The position numbers and the translations under genes are program-made. A stretch of 64,000 bases of DNA from Streptomyces seoulensis. Its GTDB lineage: Bacteria; Actinomycetota; Actinomycetes; Streptomycetales; Streptomycetaceae. The notes below the pieces were generated by a model. That model worked only from the letters and a program-made list of their open reading frames with translations, had not been told where the DNA came from and did not search any database. Location of the stretch: positions 5,846,353 through 5,910,352 of the forward strand of contig CP054936.1 in assembly GCA_013364255.1 (NCBI GenBank). The letters are read 5' to 3'. Below, in pieces: positions 26,186-33,968 of the stretch; within the stretch, counting starts at the first letter, position 1, and each line of letters starts with the position of its first letter.

Positions 26186-26276
26186 GGCCGGTTCTTTACG
26201 CTCGGTGATCATCCGGGTCGCCTCCGCACGTAGCCTGTGCGGCTCACCAGGATGATCACCGCAGTGAGGACCGGCC
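26186..26276 (+). promoter_or_regulatory. Nested three-stem leader of the GT39-like gene
   Basis: Three concentric inverted repeats are seen: 26186-26192 / 26270-26276 (7 bp), 26203-26214 / 26250-26261 (12 bp, CGGTGATCATCC) and 26224-26229 / 26237-26242 (6 bp). The only Shine-Dalgarno (GAGGA, 26266-26270) lies between the outer and middle stems, ending 12 nt before the ATG. This could be a cis-acting RNA or a DNA operator; it matches no riboswitch class that I know. Confidence 0.5.
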
Positions 26277-26282
26277 GTTTCC

Positions 26283-27728
26283 ATGACCTCTCGCCCGCCC
26301 GTCTGGGCCGCCCCGGTGCTGTGGACCGTCCTCCTCGGCCTGTGGGGGATCGGTCGGCAGCGCAGTGTGTGGCGGGACGAGGCCGCGACCTGGCTGGTGG
26401 CCCAGCGTTCCACCGGCCAGATAGCGCACACGCTCCAGCACATGGACGCCGTGCACGGCCTCTACTACCTGTGGATGCACGTCCTCTTCAGCTGCTTCGG
26501 GCCTGGCATCCTCACCCTGCGGCTGCCTTCGGTGCTGGCGATGGCCGGGGCGGCGGCCTGCGTGGCGGTCATCGGCGGTCGGCTGGGCGGCTTCCGCACG
26601 GGCCTGGCCGCCGGGCTGGCCCTGCCCCTGCTGCCCGCCGTGCAGTACCAGCTTCAGGACGGCCGCTCGTACGCGCTGGTCGCGGCCGGCGTCGGGCTCT
26701 CGACGCTGCTGCTGGCCGTGCTGCTCCAGGGGCGCGGCGGGGCGGGGCGGTGGGTCGCGTACGGCGGCGTGGTTCTCGTGACGGGGCTGCTGCACTGGCT
26801 CTCCCTTCTGGTTCTGCCCGCGCACGCGGTGACCCTGCTGTGGAGCCGGGCCGGACGCGGGACGTGGGCACGCTGGGCCGGGGTGTCGGCGGGCGCGGTG
26901 GCCGGGGTGCTGCCGCTGATCCTCTACAGCCGGGACCAGGCCGGGCAGGTGGCCTGGATACCGCCCCTGACCTGGCACTCGGTGATCGGTCCCGCCGTGC
27001 TGTTGGCGGTGGGCGGCCTCGCGGCCTTGCTCACCCGTCCGAAGGTCGGCCGGCTGTCGGTGGCGGCCGTCGGGCTGCCTCTGCTGGCGGTGCCGCAACT
27101 CGGCCTGATCGGACTCTCCTTCATCCAGCCGGTTTTCCTGGACCGGTATGTCGTGTTCAGCCAGCTCGGGCTGGCCCTGCTGATCGGTGCCGTCCTGGAC
27201 GCGGGGGTGCGGGCGGCTGCTCCGCGGCTGCCGCGGGCGTCCGCGTGGCTGGTTCCCACCGTGGTCGTCGCGGCGGTGGCCGCGCTACTGCCGCAGTCGC
27301 TGGCCGTGCGGTCGCCGGCCAGCAGGGTGGACGACGTGCTCGCGGTGGCCGATCGGGTGCGCGAACTGCGGCGGGACGGGGACGCGGTGCTGTTCGTTCC
27401 GGTGTTCCGCCGGGACACCGCGCTGGTCTCGTCCGGCGCCTTCGCAGGCCTGCGGGACATCGCGCTGACGCGGAGCCCCGCCGAGTCCGGAACGCTGGGC
27501 GGCGAGGAGGCGGATCCGGCCACCATAAGGACGTTGACGCTGGCCGAGCGGCGGGTCCTGCTGGTGACAGACGCGGTCGCGACGGGCGGTTCAGTGCCGG
27601 TGATGCGGGACAGCGCGAAACTGGCCGTCCTGCGCGAGCACTTCATCGTCGTCACGGACGAGACGGTTCGCGGCCGTCGGGTGACGGTCTACGAACGCCG
27701 GCCCGCCACCGAACTTCGGGTCACCTGA
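26283..27728 (+). CDS. GT39-like polytopic membrane glycosyltransferase
   Basis: A 481-aa protein with about 11 membrane helices. The first external loop carries WRDEAATWLV, the acidic DE signature of GT-C enzymes such as protein O-mannosyltransferases (GT39) that use polyprenyl-phosphate sugars. The loop between helices 3 and 4 contains QYQLQDGRSYALVAAG, also typical. The extracytoplasmic C-terminal part (~330-481) is hydrophilic. The ATG at 26283 follows the structured leader. The acceptor is unknown; cell-wall polymers or secreted proteins are likely. It converges on the kinase gene group. Confidence 0.75.
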   Translation: MTSRPPVWAAPVLWTVLLGLWGIGRQRSVWRDEAATWLVAQRSTGQIAHTLQHMDAVHGLYYLWMHVLFSCFGPGILTLRLPSVLAMAGAAACVAVIGGRLGGFRTGLAAGLALPLLPAVQYQLQDGRSYALVAAGVGLSTLLLAVLLQGRGGAGRWVAYGGVVLVTGLLHWLSLLVLPAHAVTLLWSRAGRGTWARWAGVSAGAVAGVLPLILYSRDQAGQVAWIPPLTWHSVIGPAVLLAVGGLAALLTRPKVGRLSVAAVGLPLLAVPQLGLIGLSFIQPVFLDRYVVFSQLGLALLIGAVLDAGVRAAAPRLPRASAWLVPTVVVAAVAALLPQSLAVRSPASRVDDVLAVADRVRELRRDGDAVLFVPVFRRDTALVSSGAFAGLRDIALTRSPAESGTLGGEEADPATIRTLTLAERRVLLVTDAVATGGSVPVMRDSAKLAVLREHFIVVTDETVRGRRVTVYERRPATELRVT

Positions 27729-27825
27729 CACACCCGTTGTGCTGGGTAGTCTTCCCCGCGGCTCCTGCCGCGCGCCCGAGTGGAGCCTGACCGAGCGCCC
27801 GGCAGGAGCGGTGACCGTACGGCCA

Positions 27826-27862
27826 TGACCCCCGGCCCTCCCCCAGGAGGGGCCGGGAGTCA
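27826..27862. terminator. Bidirectional terminator, GT39-like / I36-like genes
   Basis: A long GC-rich hairpin, TGAC plus CCCGGCCCTCC pairing with its complement plus GTCA and one bulge, between converging genes. Confidence 0.65.
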
Positions 27863-27883
27863 CCGCCGCTCAACGGGTACGGC

Positions 27884-28354
27884 TCAGCAGGGGCGCAGGG
27901 ACCAGATCGGGTCCCATGTGGCCGTGCCGGCCTGGTAGGCCGTCGAGGTCCAGCGGACGCTGCCGTCCTTGTTGAAGAACTTGGCGACCGTGCCGGGCGT
28001 CTGGTTGTTGGTGAAGGGGCCGTTGCCGGTCCAGTTGTTGAGGTTCCACGTCTGGCACTTGTAGAAGTCGAACTTCTGGCCGTTGACGAGCATGCACAGG
28101 TGTCCGTAGGCGCAGGACAGATCCTTCAGGGCCGCCTTGCCCGTGGGCCCGGCGGTGACGGTCAGACCGTCGTACCGCACCGCGTCGGCGGAGGCGTGCA
28201 GGACCTTCGGGTGGCCGGCCAGCACTTGCTCGGCCCGCTGCTGGACGCTGGTCACCCGGGTGCCGGCCGGGTCGGCGGCGGATGCCGCGACCGTGGTGCC
28301 GGCGAGCAGGGCGGTGGCCGCGACGAGCAGCGCGGCGGGCTTTTTGACGTTCAC
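27884..28354 (-). CDS. Secreted peptidase-inhibitor-I36-like protein
   Basis: A 156-aa protein with a clear signal peptide (KKPAALLVAATALLAGTTVAASA, cut after ASA). The mature part has a Cys-bearing core (LSCAYGHLCMLVNGQKFDF, then YKCQTWNL) and ends in WSLRPC. The CxxGxxC...F pattern and Trp/Asn-rich strands resemble the beta/gamma-crystallin-like I36 inhibitors of Streptomyces, including the metalloproteinase inhibitor SMPI. I chose the GTG at 28354, 5 nt after a GGGGG stretch, because it gives a proper signal peptide. It follows the kinase gene on the same strand after 97 nt, so co-expression is possible. Confidence 0.65.
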   Translation of the reverse strand: MNVKKPAALLVAATALLAGTTVAASAADPAGTRVTSVQQRAEQVLAGHPKVLHASADAVRYDGLTVTAGPTGKAALKDLSCAYGHLCMLVNGQKFDFYKCQTWNLNNWTGNGPFTNNQTPGTVAKFFNKDGSVRWTSTAYQAGTATWDPIWSLRPC

Positions 28355-28451
28355 AGGTTCCCCCATGTGACGAAGGTGGTCGGTCCGCCGAAGCGGAGTG
28401 GTACCACCGTGCCGCCGGCCGCGCTCCGCCGGTACCTCGGACATCTCAGGG

Positions 28452-30071
28452 TCACGTGCGGCCGGCGGGCGTGTACTCCTTGAGGTAGCGCGCGACACGG
28501 GCGCAGTAGTCGCGGTACTCCGGAGGGACTTCGCCCGTGGTGTTCACCTTGCGGAACGAGGTCCGGTAGGCGGCGGCGACCAGCATCCGCCGGTCGCCGG
28601 GCAGGGAGGGTTCGAGGTTCGGTGCGATGAAGCAGAGATAGCGGCCCATGGCCGGGATGGACACGGCGGCGGAGAAAGGAGGCACGGGAGCCGTGGCGGC
28701 GGGCTCGCCGTCCGCGCGGATCCAGTAGCGCAGTACCCGCGGGGTCCAGCGGGCGATGCCGTACTCGTCCTTGGCCGGGTCGGACAGCGCGGGGTCGAAG
28801 TCGCTCTCGGCCTTCAGCATGGCCGCGATCAGTGCCGGAGTGACCTCCGGCTGGGGACAGTCGTGCGCCGCGTTGACGATCAGCGGACGGTAGGAAGGAG
28901 GTACGCCACGGTCGGTACGGAGTTCGGCGGCGCCGTAGGTGGCCGGGGCGACGGCCGCGGGCAGGGCGGTGGAGGCCCGGACGCCCGGCGGAGCATGGGC
29001 GAAGCTGCCGATGCCGAAGCCGAGCGCTGCGACGGCGGCCGTGACGGCCGTGCCGCCCAGCAGCAGCCGGGTGCGGCGCCCATGCGTGGTCGCGTAACGG
29101 CGCAACCGCTGGGGCAGCGGGGAGTGGCAGGTCGTACCGGTCGCGGCCGCCACCCGCCGCAGCAGGGCCTCGGTGCCGATCCGGTCGGCGTGGGTCCGGG
29201 TGAGGCAGGCGCACACGATGTCCCACCAAGGGGGCGGGAGTTGGGAGGAAAGGCGTAGTTCATCGCTGCCGCGGGCGTAGGCCGCCGCCGCGTCACGGCG
29301 GGCCGAAGGGGTGCCGCCGGGAAGAGGGAAGGAGCCGGTGAGGGTGAGATGGGCGAGGACGCCGAAGGCCCAGACGTCGGCGGACGGGCGGACCTGGCGG
29401 CCCCGTACGCCGACCTCCGACCACAGCAGTTCGGGCGGGGTGTAGTCGGGGGTGGAGAAAGCGGGGGAGTAGGCGTGCGTGCCCTCCAGTTCGGCGGCTG
29501 TGTTGAAGTCGGCCAGGCGTGCGGAGCCGTCCCGCATCAGCAGGACGTTGGCCGGCTTCAAGTCGCCGTGCACCCAGCCCGCGCGGTGGAGTTGGGCCAG
29601 GCCTTCGCAGATCTGGGCCAGCAACTCGGGGCCGGCGGCGGGGCGGGGCCCGGCGGTGAGCAGGGTGGACAGTGACCCTTCCGCCTTCTCCAGGACGAGC
29701 ACGGTGGCGCCGTCCAGCTCGGGGTGGGCCGGATCGTCCACGGTGAGGGTCTCGTACATCCGGATCAGCCGTGGGCGGCTGAGTCGGCGGTGCAGTGTCA
29801 CCTCGCGGTCGACGAGTTCGCGCAGGTGGGCGAGGCGGCGCGGGGTGCCGGTGCCGGTCGGCAGAAACTTCAGCGCGGCCGTCTCCGGCTGGGCGCCGCA
29901 GCGGGATCCGGTGCGGGGTCCGGCGTGGGGACCGGTACGGGGGCCGGTGCGGGGGCCGGTGCGGCGGGCCTCGTACACGCTGCCGAACGCGCCCGTCGCG
30001 ATGGGCCGCCGCACCTCCCAGTCGCCGATCCGGTACCCGCGCGGCACCAGAACGGCGTAGGCCTCTTTCAC
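28452..30071 (-). CDS. Transmembrane Ser/Thr kinase fused to a lytic-transglycosylase-like domain
   Basis: A 539-aa protein. Kinase domain: glycine loop ATGAFGSVYEA (~25-35), Lys68 in AALKFLP, catalytic HGDLKPANVLL (168-178), Asp188 in ADFNT (DFG altered to DFN), and PPELLW in place of APE. An RTGP repeat interrupts the N-lobe. One membrane helix spans ~335-357. The outer part (~395-539) carries VTPALIAAMLKAESDFDP, with the candidate catalytic Glu422, and EYGIARWTPRVLRYW, as in SLT/lysozyme-fold transglycosylases. This is unlike PASTA kinases and suggests peptidoglycan sensing or cleavage linked to signalling. The GTG start overlaps the FHA gene stop by 4 nt. Kinase activity is likely; hydrolase activity is uncertain. 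Confidence 0.82.
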   Translation of the reverse strand: MKEAYAVLVPRGYRIGDWEVRRPIATGAFGSVYEARRTGPRTGPRTGPHAGPRTGSRCGAQPETAALKFLPTGTGTPRRLAHLRELVDREVTLHRRLSRPRLIRMYETLTVDDPAHPELDGATVLVLEKAEGSLSTLLTAGPRPAAGPELLAQICEGLAQLHRAGWVHGDLKPANVLLMRDGSARLADFNTAAELEGTHAYSPAFSTPDYTPPELLWSEVGVRGRQVRPSADVWAFGVLAHLTLTGSFPLPGGTPSARRDAAAAYARGSDELRLSSQLPPPWWDIVCACLTRTHADRIGTEALLRRVAAATGTTCHSPLPQRLRRYATTHGRRTRLLLGGTAVTAAVAALGFGIGSFAHAPPGVRASTALPAAVAPATYGAAELRTDRGVPPSYRPLIVNAAHDCPQPEVTPALIAAMLKAESDFDPALSDPAKDEYGIARWTPRVLRYWIRADGEPAATAPVPPFSAAVSIPAMGRYLCFIAPNLEPSLPGDRRMLVAAAYRTSFRKVNTTGEVPPEYRDYCARVARYLKEYTPAGRT

Positions 30072-31012
30072 CGGGCCGCCCGTCCTGAGCGAGGCTGCTG
30101 CCGCGCCGGTTCGGCCGGTTCAGCAGGTGCCGATCGTTCCCCCGGTCCCGGCTGAGGCACCAGTTCCACCGGTTCCGGCTGAGCCGCCCGCTCCGCCTGT
30201 GCCGGCCGACCGGGGCGCGTCGTCGGTTCTGCCTGGGGTGTTTGCGTCGGTCGTGGCTGGTGGTGCGTGGGGGGTGGTGTTGGTGGGCGGGGGGTCAGGA
30301 GGGGGAGGTCGGTTTCGCGGACCAGGTCGAAGCGGAGGGCCAGGGAGACCAGCGACTCCTTCTTGCCGTTGAGGCGCGGGCCTGTGTCGGCGGTGTCCGG
30401 GCCGGGCTTGAGCCGCAGTTTCACGGCCAGGTAGTCGATGTTCCACTGCACCGAGGTGCGGGACGCGGCGGCCCAGACGGGGCGCAGTCGCTCGACCACC
30501 TGGTCGACGGTGGGCAGCGGAGCGTGCGGGTCGCCGCGCAGCCGTGGTTCGCACAGTGCGGTGAGCACCGCGAAGTACCGCTTGGCGCGGTCCACGGAGA
30601 AGGCGGGGGCGGTCGGTTCGCCGTCCGGGCCGTCCGCGCCGTCCAGATAGTCGTGCCGGGGCGCCCACACCTCGATCGGCAGCAGGTCACCGGCCGCCGG
30701 CAGCACGATCCGGGAGAACTCGAACGGGATCGGGGCGTCCAGTCGCCCCGGCCCCACCTTGATGTGCTCGCCCGCGCCCTCCGGGTTCTCCACGACGTAG
30801 GTCTGGCGGGTGGAGAGGTTGCTGAGTATCCAGAAGGCGCCGTGCGCGGTGATGCGGCCGGCCCGGCGGGACACGCCGTCGTGCCGGATCACCAGGTTGT
30901 TGTCGGGGGCGGAACGTCCGAAGGCCAGGTGGTCGCCGGGCGCCAGCCGAATCTGGGTGCCGTTTCGTTCGTCCTCCGTGGTCGGCGGAGGTACCACGAT
31001 GATGCTGTACAA
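30068..31012 (-). CDS. FHA-domain protein coupled to the kinase
   Basis: A 314-aa cytoplasmic protein. An FHA fold spans roughly residues 20-105 (LAPGDHLAFGRSAPDNNLVI, the loop GVSRRAGRI and LSNLSTRQTYVV). These are the phosphothreonine-binding GR, S and N positions. A middle domain (~115-245) includes FAVLTALCEPRLRG and NIDYLAVKLRLKP. The tail is Pro/Gln/Glu-rich. TTG start at 31012 with GGGAG 8 nt upstream. It overlaps the kinase start (GTGA), so it is the likely phospho-partner of that kinase. Confidence 0.82.
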   Translation of the reverse strand: MYSIIVVPPPTTEDERNGTQIRLAPGDHLAFGRSAPDNNLVIRHDGVSRRAGRITAHGAFWILSNLSTRQTYVVENPEGAGEHIKVGPGRLDAPIPFEFSRIVLPAAGDLLPIEVWAPRHDYLDGADGPDGEPTAPAFSVDRAKRYFAVLTALCEPRLRGDPHAPLPTVDQVVERLRPVWAAASRTSVQWNIDYLAVKLRLKPGPDTADTGPRLNGKKESLVSLALRFDLVRETDLPLLTPRPPTPPPTHHQPRPTQTPQAEPTTRPGRPAQAERAAQPEPVELVPQPGPGERSAPAEPAEPARQQPRSGRAAR

Positions 31013-31155
31013 GGTGCGTCTCCCCGTGCTTGTACAACTACGGATTCCAGATTAGGGGGACGCGGAAGGGCCGTGGCCCGCCTGTGGACAAGCGGGTCAC
31101 GGCCCCGGAAGTGAACGGCGCGAAAAGCGCGTCGGGCGCTTTCCGTCGACAGGCC

Positions 31156-31734
31156 CTAGTAACGCGGGCGGTTGAACCACGCCTTGCCCTTGGAGCCGCC
31201 GACGAAGCAGGCGATCAGGATGGCGAGAACCAGGTGGACGATACCTATGAGGGTGAACGGGTACAGGCCGAGCACCGCGGTGATGATGCCGAAGACCAGG
31301 AGGGTGACGCGGACGCCGTTGCCGCCGGAGTTGAACTTCGTGGCCAGCACGGCCGCGAACACACCCCAGGCGATCGCGAACACCACGAGCGCCCACAGCT
31401 TGCCGGTGGAGTAGTCCACGAGTTGCTGGAAGGAGGAGTCGTCCTTGAGGCTCTCGTCGTTCTTCGCGGCGTTCAGGCCGACGGCCCCGAGGGCGAAGAT
31501 CACCGCGCCGACCACCTGGAGACCGACGATCACCCACAGCATGGCCCGGGCTCCGCTGACGGTCCCAGGCATCGTCTGCGGCACGGCGCCGTAGGGCTGC
31601 TGGACCGCCGGGGCCTGCGGGTAGCCGTAGCCGGGCTGGCCCTGCTGGGGCGCGCCGTAGCCCTGCTCCTGCGAGGGGTAGCCGGGCTGGCCCTGGGGCT
31701 GGCCGTAGGGGTTGTTCGGGTCGCCGTAACTCAT
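31156..31734 (-). CDS. Small four-helix membrane protein with PGY/QG-rich N-terminus
   Basis: A 192-aa protein. The first ~60 residues are Gly/Tyr/Gln/Pro-rich (YGQPQGQPGYPSQEQGY). Four membrane helices follow, among them AMLWVIVGLQVVGAVIFALG, LWALVVFAIAWGVFAAVLA and LLVFGIITAVLGLYPFTLIG. Such N-terminal GYPQ tails are common on actinobacterial membrane proteins of unknown function. ATG at 31734 with GGAGGAA upstream. It could be the first gene of the FHA-kinase group (143 nt gap). No function assigned. Confidence 0.75.
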   Translation of the reverse strand: MSYGDPNNPYGQPQGQPGYPSQEQGYGAPQQGQPGYGYPQAPAVQQPYGAVPQTMPGTVSGARAMLWVIVGLQVVGAVIFALGAVGLNAAKNDESLKDDSSFQQLVDYSTGKLWALVVFAIAWGVFAAVLATKFNSGGNGVRVTLLVFGIITAVLGLYPFTLIGIVHLVLAILIACFVGGSKGKAWFNRPRY

Positions 31735-32034
31735 GGCGGGGTTTCCTCCGTTGATCAAGTGCGGGGACGACGCGCGGCACCGTACGGAGGAGAGATCTAC
31801 AGAGTTTGCGGCCCGACCCCCCGATGAGCTGCCCGCGGCACTGTTGCGTTCATCGTTCTTGACCGAGTGCTTACTTGTCCAGCCGCATTTCGTATGAGTC
31901 GTGATGCGTTGTGCAAGTGCAACCTCGCCGATCACGGAGGCCGCAGAAGAAACGGGAGGGGAACGAACGGGACGGGATCCCCGAGCGGCACCCCGGATTG
32001 GTACCGGTGCCGGGTCATCCGCGAGGATGGGACC
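31735..32034. other. 300-nt divergent region, folD leader
   Basis: No gene is seen. A less GC-rich core (31850-31920) probably holds promoters for both sides. The folD leader has a GGCACC/GGTGCC dyad near 32000. I checked it for ZTP and THF riboswitch signatures and found neither. Confidence 0.4.
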
Positions 32035-32889
32035 ATGACCGCCCAGATTCTCGATGGCAAGGCCACCGCAGCCGCGATCAAGTCCGATCTGACCGCCCGC
32101 GTGGCGGCGCTGAAGGAGAAGGGCGTCACGCCCGGCCTCGGCACGATCCTGGTCGGTGACGACCCCGGCAGCCGCAAGTACGTCGCGGGCAAGCACCGTG
32201 ACTGCGCCGAGGTCGGCATCGCCTCCATCCAGCGTGAGCTTCCGGCCACCGCCTCCCAGGAGGAGATCGAGGCGGTCGTCCGCGAGCTGAACGAGGACCC
32301 GTCCTGCACCGGTTACATCGTCCAACTGCCGTTGCCCAAGGGCATCGACGAGAACCGCATCCTCGAACTGATGGACCCCGACAAGGACGCCGACGGCCTG
32401 CACCCGATGAACCTCGGCCGGCTGGTCCTCAACGAGCCGGCGCCGCTGCCCTGCACCCCCAACGGCGTACTGACCCTGCTGCGCCGCTACGGCGTGGAGA
32501 TCAAGGGCGCCGAGGTCGTGGTCGTCGGCCGCGGTGTGACCATCGGACGGCCGATGCCGCTGCTGCTGACCCGGCGCAGCGAGAACGCCACGGTCACCCA
32601 GTGCCACACCGGCACCCGTGACCTGTCCGCCCACCTCAAGCGGGCCGACATCATCGTCGCCGCGGCCGGCTCCGCGCACCTGATCCGCGCGGAGGACGTC
32701 AAGCCGGGCGCCGCCGTCCTCGACGTCGGCGTCTCCCGCAACGCCGAGGGCAAGATCGTCGGCGATGTCCACCCGGACGTCGCCGAGGTGGCCGGCTGGA
32801 TCTCCCCGAACCCCGGCGGCGTCGGCCCGATGACCCGGGCCCAGCTGCTGGTCAACGTGGTCGAGGCGGCGGAGCGCAGTGTCGGCTGA
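32035..32889 (+). CDS. folD: Bifunctional methylene-THF dehydrogenase / methenyl-THF cyclohydrolase
   Basis: A 284-aa enzyme of one-carbon metabolism. It interconverts 5,10-methylene-THF and 10-formyl-THF and so supplies PurN and PurH. Seen: Lys in GSRKYVAGKHRDC (active-site YxxxK), YIVQLPLPKGID, DADGLHPMNLG, the NADP loop VVVGRGVTIGRP and the terminal NPGGVGPMTRAQLL. The ATG at 32035 gives the standard family start MTAQILDGKATA. The next gene starts inside its last codons. Confidence 0.97.
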   Translation: MTAQILDGKATAAAIKSDLTARVAALKEKGVTPGLGTILVGDDPGSRKYVAGKHRDCAEVGIASIQRELPATASQEEIEAVVRELNEDPSCTGYIVQLPLPKGIDENRILELMDPDKDADGLHPMNLGRLVLNEPAPLPCTPNGVLTLLRRYGVEIKGAEVVVVGRGVTIGRPMPLLLTRRSENATVTQCHTGTRDLSAHLKRADIIVAAAGSAHLIRAEDVKPGAAVLDVGVSRNAEGKIVGDVHPDVAEVAGWISPNPGGVGPMTRAQLLVNVVEAAERSVG

Positions 32890-33682
32890 GGCGGGCGGAC
32901 CCCGGCGGGACCGGACCCCGCAGGAGACGGCCCCGGCCCAGGGCCAGGCCCCGGGCACGGGTACGGCAGCGGGCCCGGGGCGGGTGAGGGCCGCCGGGGA
33001 GCCTGAGCGGACTTCGTCGCGGTCCGAGCAATCCGAGCAATCCGAGCAATCCGAGCAATCCGAGAAGATCTCCCCGCAGCCCGAGCAGTCCGAGCAGACC
33101 CCTGTGCGGCCCGAGTGGTCCGAGGATGCCTCCGGGCAGTCCGAGCAGGTCTCCGAGAAGACGGAGAAGGCTTCCGGCGAGCCGCAGGCAACCTCCGGTG
33201 AGCCGCGGGAGACCTCAGGCGAGGCGGGGGAGCCGGAGATCGAGGTGCTGGATCCGATCAGCGCGCCGGACGCCGAGGGGCGGCCGCGGCGGGCCACGCG
33301 GCGCTTCCCGCTGTTCACCAGGGACACGGCCCGTCCCGAGGGCGGTGGCCGGGCCGCCGCCGGCGACGCCCCGGCGCCGGCCCGGCAGTGGCCGCTGCTG
33401 TCCGTGCTGATCGCGGTCGGGCTCGGTCTGCTGGTGACCGCTCTCGACGCGTTCCGGGTCGGGCTGCTGCTCATCGGCGCCGGGCTGCTGGGCGGCGCGG
33501 TGCTGCGCTGGATGCTGCCGAGGGTCGGCATGCTCGCCGTCCGCTCCCGGTTCACGGACATCGTCACCTACGGCGTCCTCGGCGTCGCCATCGTGCTGCT
33601 GGCGCTGATGGCGCAGCCCAAGCCGTGGCTGGAGATACCGTTCCTGGACGACGCTCTGCACTTCACCGTCCGCAACAGCTAG
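32879..33682 (+). CDS. DUF3017 membrane protein with SEQ-repeat N-terminus
   Basis: A 267-aa protein. Residues 1-150 are acidic and disordered. They include four tandem 9-bp units encoding SEQ (33023-33058) and a Gly/Ser/Glu region. The C-terminal ~95 residues hold three helices (LLSVLIAVGLGLLVTALDAF, VGLLLIGAGLLGGAVL, DIVTYGVLGVAIVLLALM), the DUF3017 architecture. The GTG at 32879 overlaps the last 11 nt of folD, so the two are translationally linked. Role unknown; the folD linkage is conserved in actinobacteria. Confidence 0.8.
   Translation: MSAEAGGPRRDRTPQETAPAQGQAPGTGTAAGPGRVRAAGEPERTSSRSEQSEQSEQSEQSEKISPQPEQSEQTPVRPEWSEDASGQSEQVSEKTEKASGEPQATSGEPRETSGEAGEPEIEVLDPISAPDAEGRPRRATRRFPLFTRDTARPEGGGRAAAGDAPAPARQWPLLSVLIAVGLGLLVTALDAFRVGLLLIGAGLLGGAVLRWMLPRVGMLAVRSRFTDIVTYGVLGVAIVLLALMAQPKPWLEIPFLDDALHFTVRNS
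33023..33067. repeat. 9-bp coding tandem repeat
   Basis: TCCGAGCAA occurs four times without interruption (33023-33058), then a variant TCCGAGAAG. It encodes SEQ repeats in the DUF3017 protein and is prone to slippage. Confidence 0.85.
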
Positions 33683-33694
33683 CCCTCGCCGTGA

Positions 33695-33734
33695 CGGCGG
33701 CCCGTCCTCTCCCCCGAGTAAGGACGGGCCGCCG
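33695..33734 (+). terminator. folD-DUF3017 terminator
   Basis: A 14-bp perfect stem (33695-33708 with 33721-33734) and a 12-nt loop. Confidence 0.75.
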
Positions 33735-33968
33735 CCGGGAACCACCTTCCTGCACCAGGAACGCGCAGCTCAACGGCTGTCCGCTCGCTGTGGCACGGAA
33801 GTGACCGTTCCGCTACGGTGTCCGCGCTCGGCCACAGGAACGGTTCCCTACGGGCCCGCGCGGTGCGGATGTACCCAGCTGTGTCGATCTGTTGACAAAA
33901 TGGGGCTCCGCGGCGAAGCCGCGCGGGGGAAGAGCCGGCACGCAATCGGGGAAGAGGGGGATGCAGCA

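Noticed and set aside
31900..32034. ZTP or THF riboswitch upstream of folD
   Set aside because: No GTGACTGGCG block and no CGCCTGGGC block; only an unremarkable GGCACC/GGTGCC dyad.
31156..33567. 803-aa minus-strand ORF joining folD antisense to the small membrane protein
   Set aside because: Only the C-terminal 192 residues (from 31734) look like a protein and have a ribosome site; the rest is antisense to folD and the DUF3017 gene.
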